The notes: a model not told the origin generated them from the sequence alone. A DNA stretch of 64,000 nt from Plasmodium coatneyi (GCF_001680005.1 NC_033556.1:62001-126000), one strand, 5' to 3'. Shown: positions 23,765 to 34,780, counted from the first letter of the stretch. Numbers and translations: made by a program.

Positions 23765-24793
23765 AATGTGACCACAGAATTACATATTTCACGCGTTTGG
23801 AGCGAAGCATACAGGTGCAGATCAATGCTTCAATATATTATCACATTCTTTTTTTTTTTTTTTTTTTGTATCACCTTACAAAGAGGTTTTTTTTTTTTTT
23901 TTCGTTTTAGCTTTATAGTGTTAAGTTTGTCTTTTATGTTTTCGTGCGTTTAGCTTAAAGTGTGTTTGTTTTGTTTTTTTAATTACGACTTCTTCAGCTT
24001 TGAAACGAATTATAAATGCGTTGGCATTTAGTCGCGCTATATATACATAAATTAAAAAATATGAAAATACAATACAATAGTGAAGGAATTGTTGAAATGT
24101 GCACTCGCATGAGCACCTGGACATGTATACCTAGGCATCCACTTTCCTACGCACAAATCATCACAGTTTGCTCGTAAAGACTGCAAAAGCAACAGTTGGA
24201 CCGCAAAAAAGGTGCATATAGTGTGAATAAAATTTTCATAATATGCGTGTGGAGGTGTATTGCAAATGTTTAATGAACATTTATTACGCAAAAAAAGGAA
24301 ACAGAAGCAACGGCCTGGTAACCTTTTTAAATATTTTGCAGGCACAGGGAGAACATTTCTTCTCTCGGAAAATTTACATATTTGAATTTCCCATTTTACT
24401 TGGCTCCACACTAATTCGATTCACACTCCCTCGTTTAAAGCAGTTTTAACAAACATAAAAATATAGCAGTGTATAAGGATCACATACATCATTTTAAAAT
24501 TTGCAAAAGTTCATCCATTCGAGGAAAGGATAATCCATTTTTCCTCGCACGTAGTTATTACCAAGGAGTAAAAATTAATTGTGCATTTATTACGTATACA
24601 TTTTGCTCCTTCGGAAAAATGATAAGAACTGTCCCATCCTTTTTCATTGCAAAAATGATAAACAGTAAAAAATAAAGTTCCTTATACATATTAAGAATTC
24701 TCTCATTTTAAAATGCATAAAAATTCATATTCAAATATTATATGGAAAATTAAAGAATAGTTATTTCAATTTTTTTGAATATTGTAATAAAAC
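23765..24793. other. Intergenic sequence downstream of chitinase
   Basis: T-runs at about 23850 and 23890 suggest 3' untranslated region. No gene is supported up to the tRNA at 24794. Confidence 0.5.
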
Positions 24794-24866
24794 TGGACGA
24801 CCGGGGTATCGATCCCCGTACCTCTCGCATGCTAAGCGAGCGCTCTACCACTTGAGCTAGTCGCCC
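24794..24866 (-). tRNA. tRNA-Ala (anticodon AGC)
   Basis: A 73-nt cloverleaf can be folded. The acceptor stem is GGGCGAC with GTCGTCC and discriminator A. It includes the G3:U70 pair that alanyl-tRNA synthetase recognises. The anticodon stem CTCGC/GCGAG encloses the loop TTAGCAT. The T-arm carries the B-box-like GGATCGATACC. CCA is not encoded. A TTTT follows the 3' end on the minus strand as a polymerase III stop. Confidence 0.95.
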
Positions 24867-25430
24867 TTAATCAGTTTTCACTTCATCAAAAGCTAATAAG
24901 ATACGTGCCACCATATATTAAGATGTATTTAACCTTATTTCCGCAACATGGGCATTACTACCCACAGCAGCATTTTTCCCCTCCAAAAAAAAAAGATTAA
25001 AATCAGAGCGTATAAAAATATACAAGCGTCCCGCCTCCCACTAAGCAGCAAATAGGTACGAAAATAATCATCTATTTTTTTGGCCCCCCCGGTGGATGCC
25101 AATTCATATGCAAACAGTTACAAATATATATACGCACAATTGGAAATTCTTTAAAACATTTTTAAGGAAAAAAAAAAGAAAAACCGTTATGAAGTCAATA
25201 TATCTTCAACCATATCTTGAAAAAATACTTCCACCTCCAAATGAATTTTTACGCAAAATTGGCATTTATATATGATCGCTTAGATGGTGGGATAAAGGGT
25301 TCGCACATATAAGAATGGAAAAAGCGAAAGTGGAAAAACACCACGCGCGATACGTGATAGATAATACACTATATCTTACAATATGCTTTCGCATTATATT
25401 ATAACCAATGGAAAAATTCTACTAAGCATA
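24867..25430. other. Spacer between two tRNA genes
   Basis: No gene is supported in this 560-base spacer. It has an A-run near 25170. The tRNA genes are on opposite strands and diverge from it. Confidence 0.5.
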
Positions 25431-25514
25431 CCGATGATAGCTCAGTTGGTAGAGCGGCAGACTGTAGTTGTAATGGTTATCTGTTGGTCACCGGTTCGAT
25501 TCCGGTTCATCGGA
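25431..25514 (+). tRNA. tRNA-Tyr (anticodon GTA) with 11-nt intron
   Basis: The 84-nt gene folds as a tRNA after removing the intron at 25468-25478 (TTGTAATGGTT). The acceptor stem is CCGATGA with TCATCGG and discriminator A. The C1:G72 pair is the eukaryotic tRNA-Tyr identity pair. The anticodon GTA lies at 25464-25466 and the intron sits in the canonical place, one base after the anticodon. The B box reads GGTTCGATTCC. A run of nine T follows at once. A tRNA-Tyr with an 11-nt intron is a known Plasmodium feature. Confidence 0.96.
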
Positions 25515-26490
25515 TTTTTTTTTCTCACGAAAAAATTTTAGGAAAAAAATAAAGGAATTTGTGCAAGCTAAGATGAAATTAGAAATGTATAACACTAAGG
25601 AAAAATAATAAAAAGAAATATGTATTGCCTTCTAATTTTATAGTGTTAAAATCAAATGTTTACCTTTTTAGCCTTTTCAAATTATCCGCTTAGCTAATCG
25701 CCCGACTTTTTTCGCTCCGTACGCTGTTCACAAATATCTTATAAATATTATTGTTAAACGTTGCGAACGATAAATTTATTCCGTGTACGTTTAAAAAAGA
25801 AATTTTATTGTTCCCTTCTAACTGCGTTTGTGTAAAGAAATGCGAATGAAGACGTAAGGCAAACCTTCTACAAAAATTTTCCCTAAACGCTCCTCCCTGT
25901 TCATGTTCCGTCCTTACTTTGTACTGCTCATGATTGGAGAACTAATTTTTCATCATGCAGGGGAACTTTATGAACTTAAAATTCAGATACAAAATACGTG
26001 CGTTCAAAATTAAGCCTCCTTTGAACAACAAATGAACAAGTGTGCACACGGGTTAACAGGTTTTGATGCCCTTAGAAAATAAAATAAAAAAATGTGTACA
26101 TTTATGTATATGCAAGAAAAAAAGGAAATTATATTTTTTCCCATTCATTCTTCATTTACAAAACGAAGTTGCGCCCTTCCGCATATAATTGCTGCTCTTC
26201 AAGCAGCTTACACGGAAAGAAGTGGAAGTTGCGTCATATCAAAAAGGTTTTCTTTTCCCCCCACGTCTCACCCTTTGTGTATTCTTTTTTTTTTCTTTTT
26301 AATGAAAGCGAATTAAAACATACACTGATGTGTTTCATTTGTTCATAACAAAATTTAGTGTCACAAAATACTGTAAAGCTAAACGCGTTAAGCGAAAGTA
26401 CGTCTTTGTTTTCGTTTGTCAGCACGTGTAAAGCTAAATACATTGGTATGTAAAATTTTATGCCATTAGGCATTATCCGTAGTGTTATAA
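25515..26490. other. Intergenic sequence
   Basis: The tRNA terminator T-run starts at 25515. Two overlapping short frames near 26092-26348 have no motif and contain homopolymers. I do not accept them as genes. Confidence 0.45.
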
Positions 26491-26747
26491 ATGTCCCCCC
26501 AAAACTCGTGGGAACTCCTACGGGACTTTCTAGTTCAAAAGATGAACGAGGTGGTGATATGGCAAAAAGTGGACCTTCCCCCCGCTTTGAAAAATCGCAT
26601 TCTTCAAAATTTCGCCTCCCTTTTTATATTCCATCCATATGGTGAAAAAAATATCCAATTCTGTAACTTTAAGAATTATTTCCTCCAAAAAAAAATTTAT
26701 ATCACACACGTTTCCTTATAGGGCCCATTAATTTGGTATCATCCTAA
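26491..26747 (+). CDS. Short conserved-looking protein, unknown function
   Basis: The ATG at 26491 is directly preceded by an in-frame TAA. The first 50 codons have normal composition (NSWELLRDFLVQKMNEVVIW, then LPPALKNRILQNFASLFIF). Two models are possible. Unspliced, the frame runs to 26721 and gives 76 residues, with an AT-rich lysine-poor tail. Spliced at GTGAAA (26642) to TTATAG (26721), the last codons become GPINLVSS with a stop at 26745-26747, giving 58 residues. The 80-base AT-rich, pyrimidine-ended segment looks like a Plasmodium intron, so I prefer the spliced form. No domain is recognised. It could also be the first exon of a longer gene. Confidence 0.42.
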
Positions 26748-27011
26748 ATGTGTGGCCTTCTGTTTCATTTTATTCCGTTGCATTCTTCGAATTCGTAAAA
26801 TTTCACAATTAATTAATCCCACGGTGAATACCGACGGAGACACAAACATGAACAATACACGCATCAGTATACACACGTAGGGTTGTACGCGTCCTCCGAA
26901 TGAATGAGCTAATTTTTTTTGCTCTGGTTAAGATGATATGTGAGGAACTGCAGCGCTTCGTAGCATCGTGCTGTTCGTATGAGGAGTCTCTTCCTCTACC
27001 TCCCCTACGTT

Positions 27012-27889
27012 CTAGTTTGAATTCACAAATATCATATATTCATTGAACGAAACTGTAAAAAAAAAAAAAAGAGCATTATTACATAAGATGTGTATATGAT
27101 AAAGCGAGTGCACATTTCTGTAAAAGGCAAACATGCTCATACATGTAATACATAGCGCCCCCGCCTTACTTGTTCCTGAGGAGTTTAAGTCTACTTTGGT
27201 GAAAAATTTTATAAAGTCTAGTTTTTTCATATTCTTCAAAACGGACGTAATTTCTTCTGCGTCGATTAAGCCTTAAAAAGAAAAAAAAAAAACATCATTA
27301 CATGAAAGGGTGCACACACATGTACTGCACATGCACGTGAAGGCAAAAGATCCGCATCTACTCGCAACTGGAATTGCCCCTTTGTGCCAGAACAAAAGAG
27401 GATGACGGTAAAAGTAGATTTAAAATATTTATGCCAATTTCTTCGTCCCCTCCTCACAATAACAACTTCGCGCCCTCTAACACGTCACAATTTAATCACA
27501 CAAGGGAATATCCACACCTTTGAGCATGCCCAAAATGCGGTACACCGTTCAACGCTTGCACCTCGGACGTGCTCAATAAAATGAACTCACCATCTCTGTT
27601 CAAATCATATTCCGCAAACTCTTCGTACACTTCTTCCTTCTCCTCTTCGGACATGTCAATCGGCAGCTGATTTGAGAGTTCAGCGCCTCTGCTTTTCTGA
27701 TAAAACGATGCAAAAAAATGGGGTAAAAATGAATGTGAACTATATCGTATTTACACATATGCATTCGCTATCAACATGCGCGTAGAACCCAATTCAAGGT
27801 GTTTCCCTTTTTACCTGAGATTTTAACTTTTTCCAAAATGTTGCAAACAGGACGGGGATGAAAATTAGCTTCAATGATGGCAGTCTCAT
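27012..27889 (-). CDS. Two-EF-hand calcium-binding protein with N-terminal signal/anchor, four exons
   Basis: The exons are 27889-27815, 27696-27591, 27271-27170 and 27052-27012. All have GT/AG borders and matching phases, and give 107 residues. Residues 6-18 are hydrophobic (LKLIFIPVLFATF) and look like a signal peptide or anchor. The first EF-hand loop is D56-E67 (DLNRDGLIDAEE), and its D-G is split by an intron. The second is D88-E99 (DLNSSGTISFNE). All calcium-binding positions (1, 3, 5, 7, 9, 12) carry suitable residues in both loops. It is therefore likely to bind calcium in the secretory pathway or at a membrane. The exact family is not clear. It is too short for calmodulin or centrin, which have four hands. 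Confidence 0.82.
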
Positions 27890-28385
27890 AATATCACAAA
27901 TGCTGTTTATTTAAAAAAAAAAAAGTTCACACAAAGAGGGGGGAAAGTTTATAAAAAAAAAAATTTTAATTGTTAATTTTCCGGCTAAGTACCTTCCTTT
28001 GCGACTTTACTGTAGACTAAACATATGTGTAATGCATGTTTGTAATTGTGCGAGGTGCAGTCTGTGCTCTGCGCAAGACGCAAATTGGGCGTCCTAAATT
28101 GTGAGATGTTCGGGTTAAAATGGCAACACTAAAAAATAGCAAGCAGAACACTGCAACATACGTATATACTTCCCCCTAATTTACATTTACATGCGAAAGT
28201 ACGACTTCAATGTACTTAATCTACCAAAGGATGAGACCGCATATAAACGACTGATGAAAAGATAATCTTTTGCTTTTATCCTTTTTCCTTTTTTTTTTGT
28301 CATTTCTCTTAACTGAAGAGGTGTTTCATAACTTCCACATTCTGCTTCTTTTCCGTCCGTGGTCTTTATCATATGCACTGCTAAG
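27890..28385. other. Intergenic sequence with a possible first exon
   Basis: The stretch from 28191 to 28262 reads MRKYDFNVLNLPKDETAYKR on the plus strand and looks coding, but no GT donor follows it. It may belong to the gene model at 28386-29089. A minus-strand frame at 28378-28187 overlaps it and cannot be excluded. Confidence 0.3.
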
Positions 28386-29089
28386 ATTTGCGCTGTCGGG
28401 TTGGCAGAATTAAAATCACTTGACCAGTCTCAACTCAAGAACAGGATGAAAAAAAAGTAAACTTCCGTAATGAGATTTCTAAAATAACTCCGCTTTTACA
28501 TAATTGTTCCTTCACGTTGGTTATCATTTTTATGAATATAGAACGTGCTTTGAAAGCCCTTCTCGTCGCTTCTCAAAATGACAGTAGAATATTCAATATA
28601 AAACGCAGCTTTGAACAAGCTTTTAAGAAGGTTTTCCTGTTGTGGAGAAGTGTATAGGTATTTTCACATTCCTCATATATGCGGGAAAGGACCTTTTAAA
28701 AAGGTGCATGTTTTTTTTTTTTAAAATGATGTATATGGAATTTTGTTTTATTTTTCACAACGCATAAGTCATTCTGGAAGTGTACATGTATGTATGTACT
28801 TTTCCCACTCGCTTCCAAAAATATTGTTCTCCCATCGTTGCTACTTCCACAGTTGTCCCAAGAATATGTGGGTACATGGGTTTTCCCCGTTTGTGTGCCC
28901 TACTACTTTGTTTTAGCTAAATTGTCGCGGAATTTTTCGTTCTTTTTTTTTTTTTTTTTTTTTGTTGTTTCCAAAGCTGCTTGCTCTCTTAGCGTTGCTA
29001 TATTGAGCAACATATTAAAAAATAATTCCCCGCAAAAGGAGGAAAACAATGTGTTATATATTTTGCATATCAGCAGAATGAACAGATAA
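28386..29089 (+). CDS. Probable small multi-exon gene, unknown function
   Basis: Four collinear exon-like pieces fit GT/AG rules: 28386-28456 (ICAVGLAELKSLDQSQLKNR), 28542-28651 (RALKALLVASQNDSRIFNIK, then FEQAFKKVFLLWRS), a 19-base micro-exon at 28853-28871 (LSQEYV) and 28977-29089 (AACSLSVAILSNILKNNSPQ, ending HISRMNR). The last three join in phase. The first and second pieces do not. The first ends in A8 before GTAAAC and the join would be in phase with one A fewer, so a homopolymer error or real frameshift is possible. The start codon is not located. A candidate first exon is described at 28191. No domain is recognised. The product as seen is about 110 residues. Confidence 0.38.
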
Positions 29090-29443
29090 GTGGGGGCATT
29101 TGAATTTTCCAAATGAAGGCTGAACATTTTCCCCCCTTTTCATTATGTACATTTTTAATAGTTTCTCTACCGCTACTGCCACACATGAGGGAGATTTTAT
29201 AAAAGGAAAGCGAAACACACACACGCAAGCGGGGACCTACGCTTAATTTATCAATCCCAGTGTCAACCCCTTCTCGCGGCACCCCCTACTTCTGCGACAA
29301 GTGATTTAAGACCAGCCTGCGCGCCCTATATCTTCATTCCCCTTCCCCGTTTTACACAAAAAATGAACAGATCGAAATAACACACATATGGTTTGCCTAC
29401 ACGTGCATGACCATATTGCACAACTGTTTGTGCACACTCCAAC
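29090..29443. other. Intergenic sequence, promoter of the large gene at 29444
   Basis: No coding potential is seen. The stretch separates two plus-strand genes, so it should hold the 3' end of one and the promoter and leader of the next. Confidence 0.5.
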
Positions 29444-32400
29444 ATGCTAACAACACGTGCCACCACGCATGCACAGGTTGTTGACAAAATGGCTGGTGAT
29501 GAATCCCCGAAGGACCAAAATTTAATGTTCGACACAAACAACAGCATAAATCACCTGACCGGAAATGAATTCTATTTCTACTCTAACGACGATGCGGGGG
29601 TGTATAGGAGGAAGACACCGAGTGAATTCCAAACTGGGGAAGTAAACACCAGTGAGCGTGATGAATTGCCCCCGGTAACCACCAATGATAGAAACGTAAG
29701 GGAGGACAAAGTGAAAAAGTTAAAGAAAAACGAGAAAGAAGCAGAAAGGAACAAAACACACAGAAATATCAAAAAAAAACAGGGGGACACAAGTGACTAC
29801 TTCTACGCTGATAAGGTAAACTTGCAACACACGTATGAGGAAAGAGAAAAATTTGTCTTTGAAAACGAATTTGATAAAGTACATGATGTGTACAATGGGG
29901 AAGAAATAATGAAAATTATAAACAAATTAAATTCTATAAGGAAAGAAATCGAAACGGTCATATACAAAAAGTTGGAAACAAAATACGTAGAGTTCCTCAC
30001 CATGTCTAACAAGATTAAAGACATTGAAGTCTCCATATCAAATATTAAAAATTCAGTGGCAGAAAATACCAGCGAATTGAAATTTCTGCAGGACAAGAAA
30101 TATAAGGAAAGTCTAAACATAGTTAATCTTGTGACTAGAAAAAAAAAATTACAGAAAATAAACTTAACAATTTTAACCATATATATTATCCACATATATG
30201 ATAAATTAATTTTTAAAAATATTTTAAGAAAAGATTATGAGTATGCATCTTTAACTTACTTCGAGCTAGCCAAATTTTTAAACAGACATGGAAAACTTCT
30301 CCATCACCTTAACTGTATACACCATTTGAAGGAAAAAAATTTGGTAGATTATTTCAACAGATTGAAGCAAAAAAATCAGACAAATTTTATCGAATTCTTA
30401 TTTGCAAATAATGGCAATAAAAATTTACAAGCACAGTTAGAAAAGTCCTTCAAAATTTATTTCTTCCTTTTTAAAAAAAAAACCTCCAATTTTATCGAAA
30501 ATTTGCTAGCCCATGTCTATCAATGCTTTCGCAAAATTTCAAAGCAGGTCATTTTTTCCTTCGTAATTGTAAGCAAAAAGGGCGGCAAAATTAGAACTAA
30601 CCAAAGGGAAGGCAAACAAAAAGGAAGATACTCAGATCCCCCCGAAAAAGAAGCACAAAGTAGTAAGCACCTCAAAAGGGAAGAAATGGATAACACCACC
30701 GCACAGAACATTGACGAAGAAAATATAGTTCAACCTTGTGAATTAAAAAAGAGTGATTCGCTGGAACAGAGGATTAATAATACTCCTCCATTTTATCACA
30801 CAAGTGTACATCAAAATTTGAATCAGAAAATCCCCAACCACGGGAAGAACTTCGCACAGGGTGGACACCCTAAGCAAAACGAAGGAACATCCCAGGGTCT
30901 ACCACATAATTCTGATAATATAAACGATGATATTACCCGCACATACGAAAATACAGAGGAATTAAAAAAAGGAAGTAATAAAAACACACATAATAAGTCC
31001 CCGTCAAATGAGAATAACCCAAAGGACAAACTCCAAATTGATATAAACCAGCTTCAAGAAGAGGAAAATTTTTTGTTCATTCCGCTAAATGAGTTGGTAC
31101 AAAAATTAAACGAAAAGGGCTGCTTCCTTTCTCTTGTGAAAATATACGAAATTGTCTTTGATGTCCTGAACAAGTATGACTCCCTCATCATTTATTTATT
31201 AAGTTATCCAAAAAATGAAACACCTAGTGGCGGTGCGAAAGGGACAGAAATGGATACAGTCTCACTTAATGGTAACAATAAGAACGATCCAATGTGTGCC
31301 GCGAGCGATTTTTCAAAGCACCACACCGATGGGGGAAGTGCTACCCTTGATCGAACTGGCAAACCACAGAGTGACCATTCTGAGGATAACGAATTAGTAA
31401 AAGAAGATTTCTCGTTAGAGAATGGACACACCTTGGACGATGCCAACGGGGAAGGAAATTCCCCCCAAGGAGGAGACCACCCTGATAACTTCACCTTTTA
31501 CGACCTGTTCAACGAATATAGAAGCGAAAAACGCTTTCCCACTTTCTCAAAATTTTATCACATGAGCGATGGTAATAGTTCTTCCCCCCAAATAACTGAT
31601 TTTGTAAAAAATGTCGATATTGAAAATTGTCCCTTTGCAGAGTATTCCCAAAAAATTAAAGAAAAAATTGAATTACATTTAAAAGGAAGGAGCATCCATT
31701 ATAACCATTCCGAAGCCTTCCTATATTTCGCACTAGACAATGCGAATAAACTGATAAGTGCGAAGAATAAGTTCCTAAAAAATATAGAGAAAGCGCTCAA
31801 AACGATTATCGAACATATGAAATTTGAGAACTTTGGTTTTAATTACATATTCCGGTTTGCAGTGGTCACCATTATGTTTTGCCTGAATTCGTTTCTCTTC
31901 GAGAGGAACTCATCCAACGGTCGCATCTACCATTTGGTGGTGGTCAACCCGAGTGGAATTCTTGCAAACAAAGTGGACCACAAAAAGGAGGTTCAAAAGG
32001 GGGACGTAACGGAGAGCCAACCGGAGGGACAACAAAATGGCAACCCCCCAATTCTGCACAACAAAGAGCAAACCCACGATAATCATCTAGAACACCACGC
32101 ACACATCGAAACAAAGGCGCTAAATTTTATTAACAAAACCGAAGGGGAGTTGCCAACCTATCCAGATTCTCACCAACTGGGAAGTAAAATGAAATGCACT
32201 GAAGTATCACACCCACACGCAGCTCATATTGTAGATAACAAATCGAGCGAGAAGAGTCAACCGGGAAGACATAATTACCAATCAGACGTGGAACAAATAT
32301 GCACGGAATATTTTCTGAATGAAAGTGTACCCTTCCCCTTTGCAGAAGAGGAGAAACGAACCCAATTCTTCTACGATCTGCTTAAAAGTAGTCTCATTTA

Positions 32401-34780
32401 TCAAGAAATGGAAAAAAAAATTAAAAATAATTTTCCCCATTTTTTTTACCTTAATGGGAAAAAATTAAATGACGCCATTAATAAAGACAACTGGGTTCGC
32501 ATACCTGCAAGGATAAATCAATGCATCTTTAAAAAGAAATTTCATTTTTTTCACGTTATATCGCTATATAAGAAAACGTTTTACGATTTTTTGAATGTCC
32601 CCTTTTCGGAAAATCCCCTAATCACTTTTAACTTCAAGAGGCTAGAAGAAAAGTTGTGTTCCGATACGGACCTACCCCCCGAGTATACGAACGCGCAGGG
32701 ACACGAAAAGTGGCTCTCATCTAAATTGAGTAATCATCCGAAGAATGACACCAGTTGGAGTAAATGCACCACCCTTCATAATGATCCATCCGAAGTGAAA
32801 AAAAAAACGAACAACCGCAAAGCGGACGAAACGAGCGAAGAGACATACTTAAACAAGACAAACAAAATGATGAATAAGAAGGAAAATTTCCACATTATTA
32901 ACTTTGATATAGTTGTATCAAAAAGTAGCAGCATGCTCATCTTCGTGTTGCAGAATTATTTAATGCTGGAGGAGCTCCTGCCCAATTTGAAGGACGAAAT
33001 AAAGCAGTACATGTTAAAAGTAATCGATTTTTACATGTACATATTATGCTGCTATTTTATGAAAAGGGAAACCTTGGAAGAACTCCTCCTTGACTTAAAA
33101 AAATACAACGACAGGTTAGGCATAAACAACTTATATTTTATTATAAAGAAACAAGAAAAGTACAAATATTTGTATAACTTTTTAATTTTTTACACTGAAG
33201 AAATTAGGAATAATTCGGATAATTATCACTTCCTGGATGCTCATAAAAATTCCCATCACCCTTTCCAAAATAAATACAACGTAGCAAATTGTACCAATGT
33301 GACAGATGGTTTCTGTCCACCTTTCAGCTTAAATAACTTTAGTAAAATTTACAGCTCCACGTGTCACTACGCCATTTCGGAAAAGATAATTGCCATCGAG
33401 TCGTTGTACTGCTTGGTTAGCAAATTGAAAGAAGAAATAATGCAATCGGGGGGGGTCAAAACGGAGGAAAAAACGGGCGAAGTTGGAACGTTCAGCGGGT
33501 ACAAACATCTGCCAAATGGGGAACCAAGCCAAAAGAAGAATATCCAGCGCAGCAGTACTATGAGTAACCACCGTAGTGACGCAGAGTGGGCTTCCCTTAG
33601 CCCCTTCTTGGAGCAAAAGCTGCACATCGTGGATGAACTGCGAATTTTAGCTTATTGCGATTCGCTGTATGAACTTGTAGACAGCAGTAACTACATCAGT
33701 GAAGTTGTGAAGTTAGTTAACGACGCGTTTAATACGCTCGGAGGGGACAGGAACGCAACGCAGGGTCACAACATCGGAACAAAAAAAGATTTACAGACAA
33801 ATATACAGACAAGCTTACAGACGACCTTACAGACAAATTTCCAAACGCATATGAACCAGTTCATGAATTTATACATTAACATACTGAATGACGCGAAGCG
33901 AAAATTAACCTTCTGCTGCGACGGGGTCGTATCTGTCGTAGTGCACTACCTACTGTGGAATTTAATAAATTACATTTTTAACTTAAATAATATTGAAATT
34001 ATCCACCAGATTAGGGGTGATATGCTACCAGTAGTAGCCCCCTGTAATAGGAACAACCAAACAGCAAGTCCATCTGCCCCCCAAAGTAGCATCCAAGGAA
34101 GGACAAACCAGCGTGTGCCCATCCCAGGTGCAGGCCCAAAAGGGAGAAGAGAATTTATGGTGAACCAGAAAAAGGAAGCCAAAGTTTTATCCCGTCGGAA
34201 GGATGCAAAATTAGGGGGAGCCAACCTTGTTAGTAATAATAAATCGGACATAAGGGAAGCAAGTACACAAAAGAGAAGTGATGATTATACAAACAGCAGC
34301 AACAGTGGCAACACTAATAAGGATGCACCTCAATACGTAGTAAATACCTTAAAAAAATTCTTCAGCACAATTTCAGAGTCCATAATTCAGCATATAACCA
34401 ATTTGGAAAGAGAAGTAGAGAAGTACTTATCCCAAAGCGAGAGTGACAATAACCCCATTTGTGATGTGCGCAATTCTGTGTACATGAATCTATACAGAGA
34501 GCTAAAAAATGTGCACTCGGAAAGGCACAGATTTTACTACATTTTTCTCGCAAATGGGATAAATTATTACGATCAGTATGTAGACCTCCATTTGTGTAAC
34601 TTACCTAAGCTGGACCAACTGGTTAAATGTGCAAATGCAGATTTCTTCCAGTATAAGCACGTGCATTCCGTCATTCTGAAGTACCACTATTCTAAGCTGG
34701 TACCTGAGAGCTACGTTAATCAGTACGAACTGAGCGTCTTGAAGGAAATACAGAGCAAAATAAAATCACGCATTGTATGA
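29444..34780 (+). CDS. Very large protein, possible Vps54/COG-like vesicle tether subunit
   Basis: The frame is open for 1778 codons from ATG 29444. A second ATG at 29489 (MAGDESPKDQ) is also a fair start. Near residues 160-250 there is a helical region (EEIMKIINKLNSIRKEIETV, KYVEFLTMSNKIKDIEVSIS) followed by KKKLQKINLTILTIY. That pattern resembles the N-terminal coiled coil of CATCHR tethers such as Vps54 or COG subunits, which join vesicles to the Golgi. Ordered blocks rich in Phe, Tyr and Leu are separated by long polar inserts (about residues 380-520, 590-700, 840-940), which is usual for Plasmodium. A short imperfect repeat (LQTNIQTSLQTTLQTNFQTH) lies near residue 1450. The C-terminal 150 residues are helical and free of inserts. 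The tether assignment rests on pattern only. Another large helical protein is possible. Confidence 0.55.
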   Translation: MLTTRATTHAQVVDKMAGDESPKDQNLMFDTNNSINHLTGNEFYFYSNDDAGVYRRKTPSEFQTGEVNTSERDELPPVTTNDRNVREDKVKKLKKNEKEAERNKTHRNIKKKQGDTSDYFYADKVNLQHTYEEREKFVFENEFDKVHDVYNGEEIMKIINKLNSIRKEIETVIYKKLETKYVEFLTMSNKIKDIEVSISNIKNSVAENTSELKFLQDKKYKESLNIVNLVTRKKKLQKINLTILTIYIIHIYDKLIFKNILRKDYEYASLTYFELAKFLNRHGKLLHHLNCIHHLKEKNLVDYFNRLKQKNQTNFIEFLFANNGNKNLQAQLEKSFKIYFFLFKKKTSNFIENLLAHVYQCFRKISKQVIFSFVIVSKKGGKIRTNQREGKQKGRYSDPPEKEAQSSKHLKREEMDNTTAQNIDEENIVQPCELKKSDSLEQRINNTPPFYHTSVHQNLNQKIPNHGKNFAQGGHPKQNEGTSQGLPHNSDNINDDITRTYENTEELKKGSNKNTHNKSPSNENNPKDKLQIDINQLQEEENFLFIPLNELVQKLNEKGCFLSLVKIYEIVFDVLNKYDSLIIYLLSYPKNETPSGGAKGTEMDTVSLNGNNKNDPMCAASDFSKHHTDGGSATLDRTGKPQSDHSEDNELVKEDFSLENGHTLDDANGEGNSPQGGDHPDNFTFYDLFNEYRSEKRFPTFSKFYHMSDGNSSSPQITDFVKNVDIENCPFAEYSQKIKEKIELHLKGRSIHYNHSEAFLYFALDNANKLISAKNKFLKNIEKALKTIIEHMKFENFGFNYIFRFAVVTIMFCLNSFLFERNSSNGRIYHLVVVNPSGILANKVDHKKEVQKGDVTESQPEGQQNGNPPILHNKEQTHDNHLEHHAHIETKALNFINKTEGELPTYPDSHQLGSKMKCTEVSHPHAAHIVDNKSSEKSQPGRHNYQSDVEQICTEYFLNESVPFPFAEEEKRTQFFYDLLKSSLIYQEMEKKIKNNFPHFFYLNGKKLNDAINKDNWVRIPARINQCIFKKKFHFFHVISLYKKTFYDFLNVPFSENPLITFNFKRLEEKLCSDTDLPPEYTNAQGHEKWLSSKLSNHPKNDTSWSKCTTLHNDPSEVKKKTNNRKADETSEETYLNKTNKMMNKKENFHIINFDIVVSKSSSMLIFVLQNYLMLEELLPNLKDEIKQYMLKVIDFYMYILCCYFMKRETLEELLLDLKKYNDRLGINNLYFIIKKQEKYKYLYNFLIFYTEEIRNNSDNYHFLDAHKNSHHPFQNKYNVANCTNVTDGFCPPFSLNNFSKIYSSTCHYAISEKIIAIESLYCLVSKLKEEIMQSGGVKTEEKTGEVGTFSGYKHLPNGEPSQKKNIQRSSTMSNHRSDAEWASLSPFLEQKLHIVDELRILAYCDSLYELVDSSNYISEVVKLVNDAFNTLGGDRNATQGHNIGTKKDLQTNIQTSLQTTLQTNFQTHMNQFMNLYINILNDAKRKLTFCCDGVVSVVVHYLLWNLINYIFNLNNIEIIHQIRGDMLPVVAPCNRNNQTASPSAPQSSIQGRTNQRVPIPGAGPKGRREFMVNQKKEAKVLSRRKDAKLGGANLVSNNKSDIREASTQKRSDDYTNSSNSGNTNKDAPQYVVNTLKKFFSTISESIIQHITNLEREVEKYLSQSESDNNPICDVRNSVYMNLYRELKNVHSERHRFYYIFLANGINYYDQYVDLHLCNLPKLDQLVKCANADFFQYKHVHSVILKYHYSKLVPESYVNQYELSVLKEIQSKIKSRIV

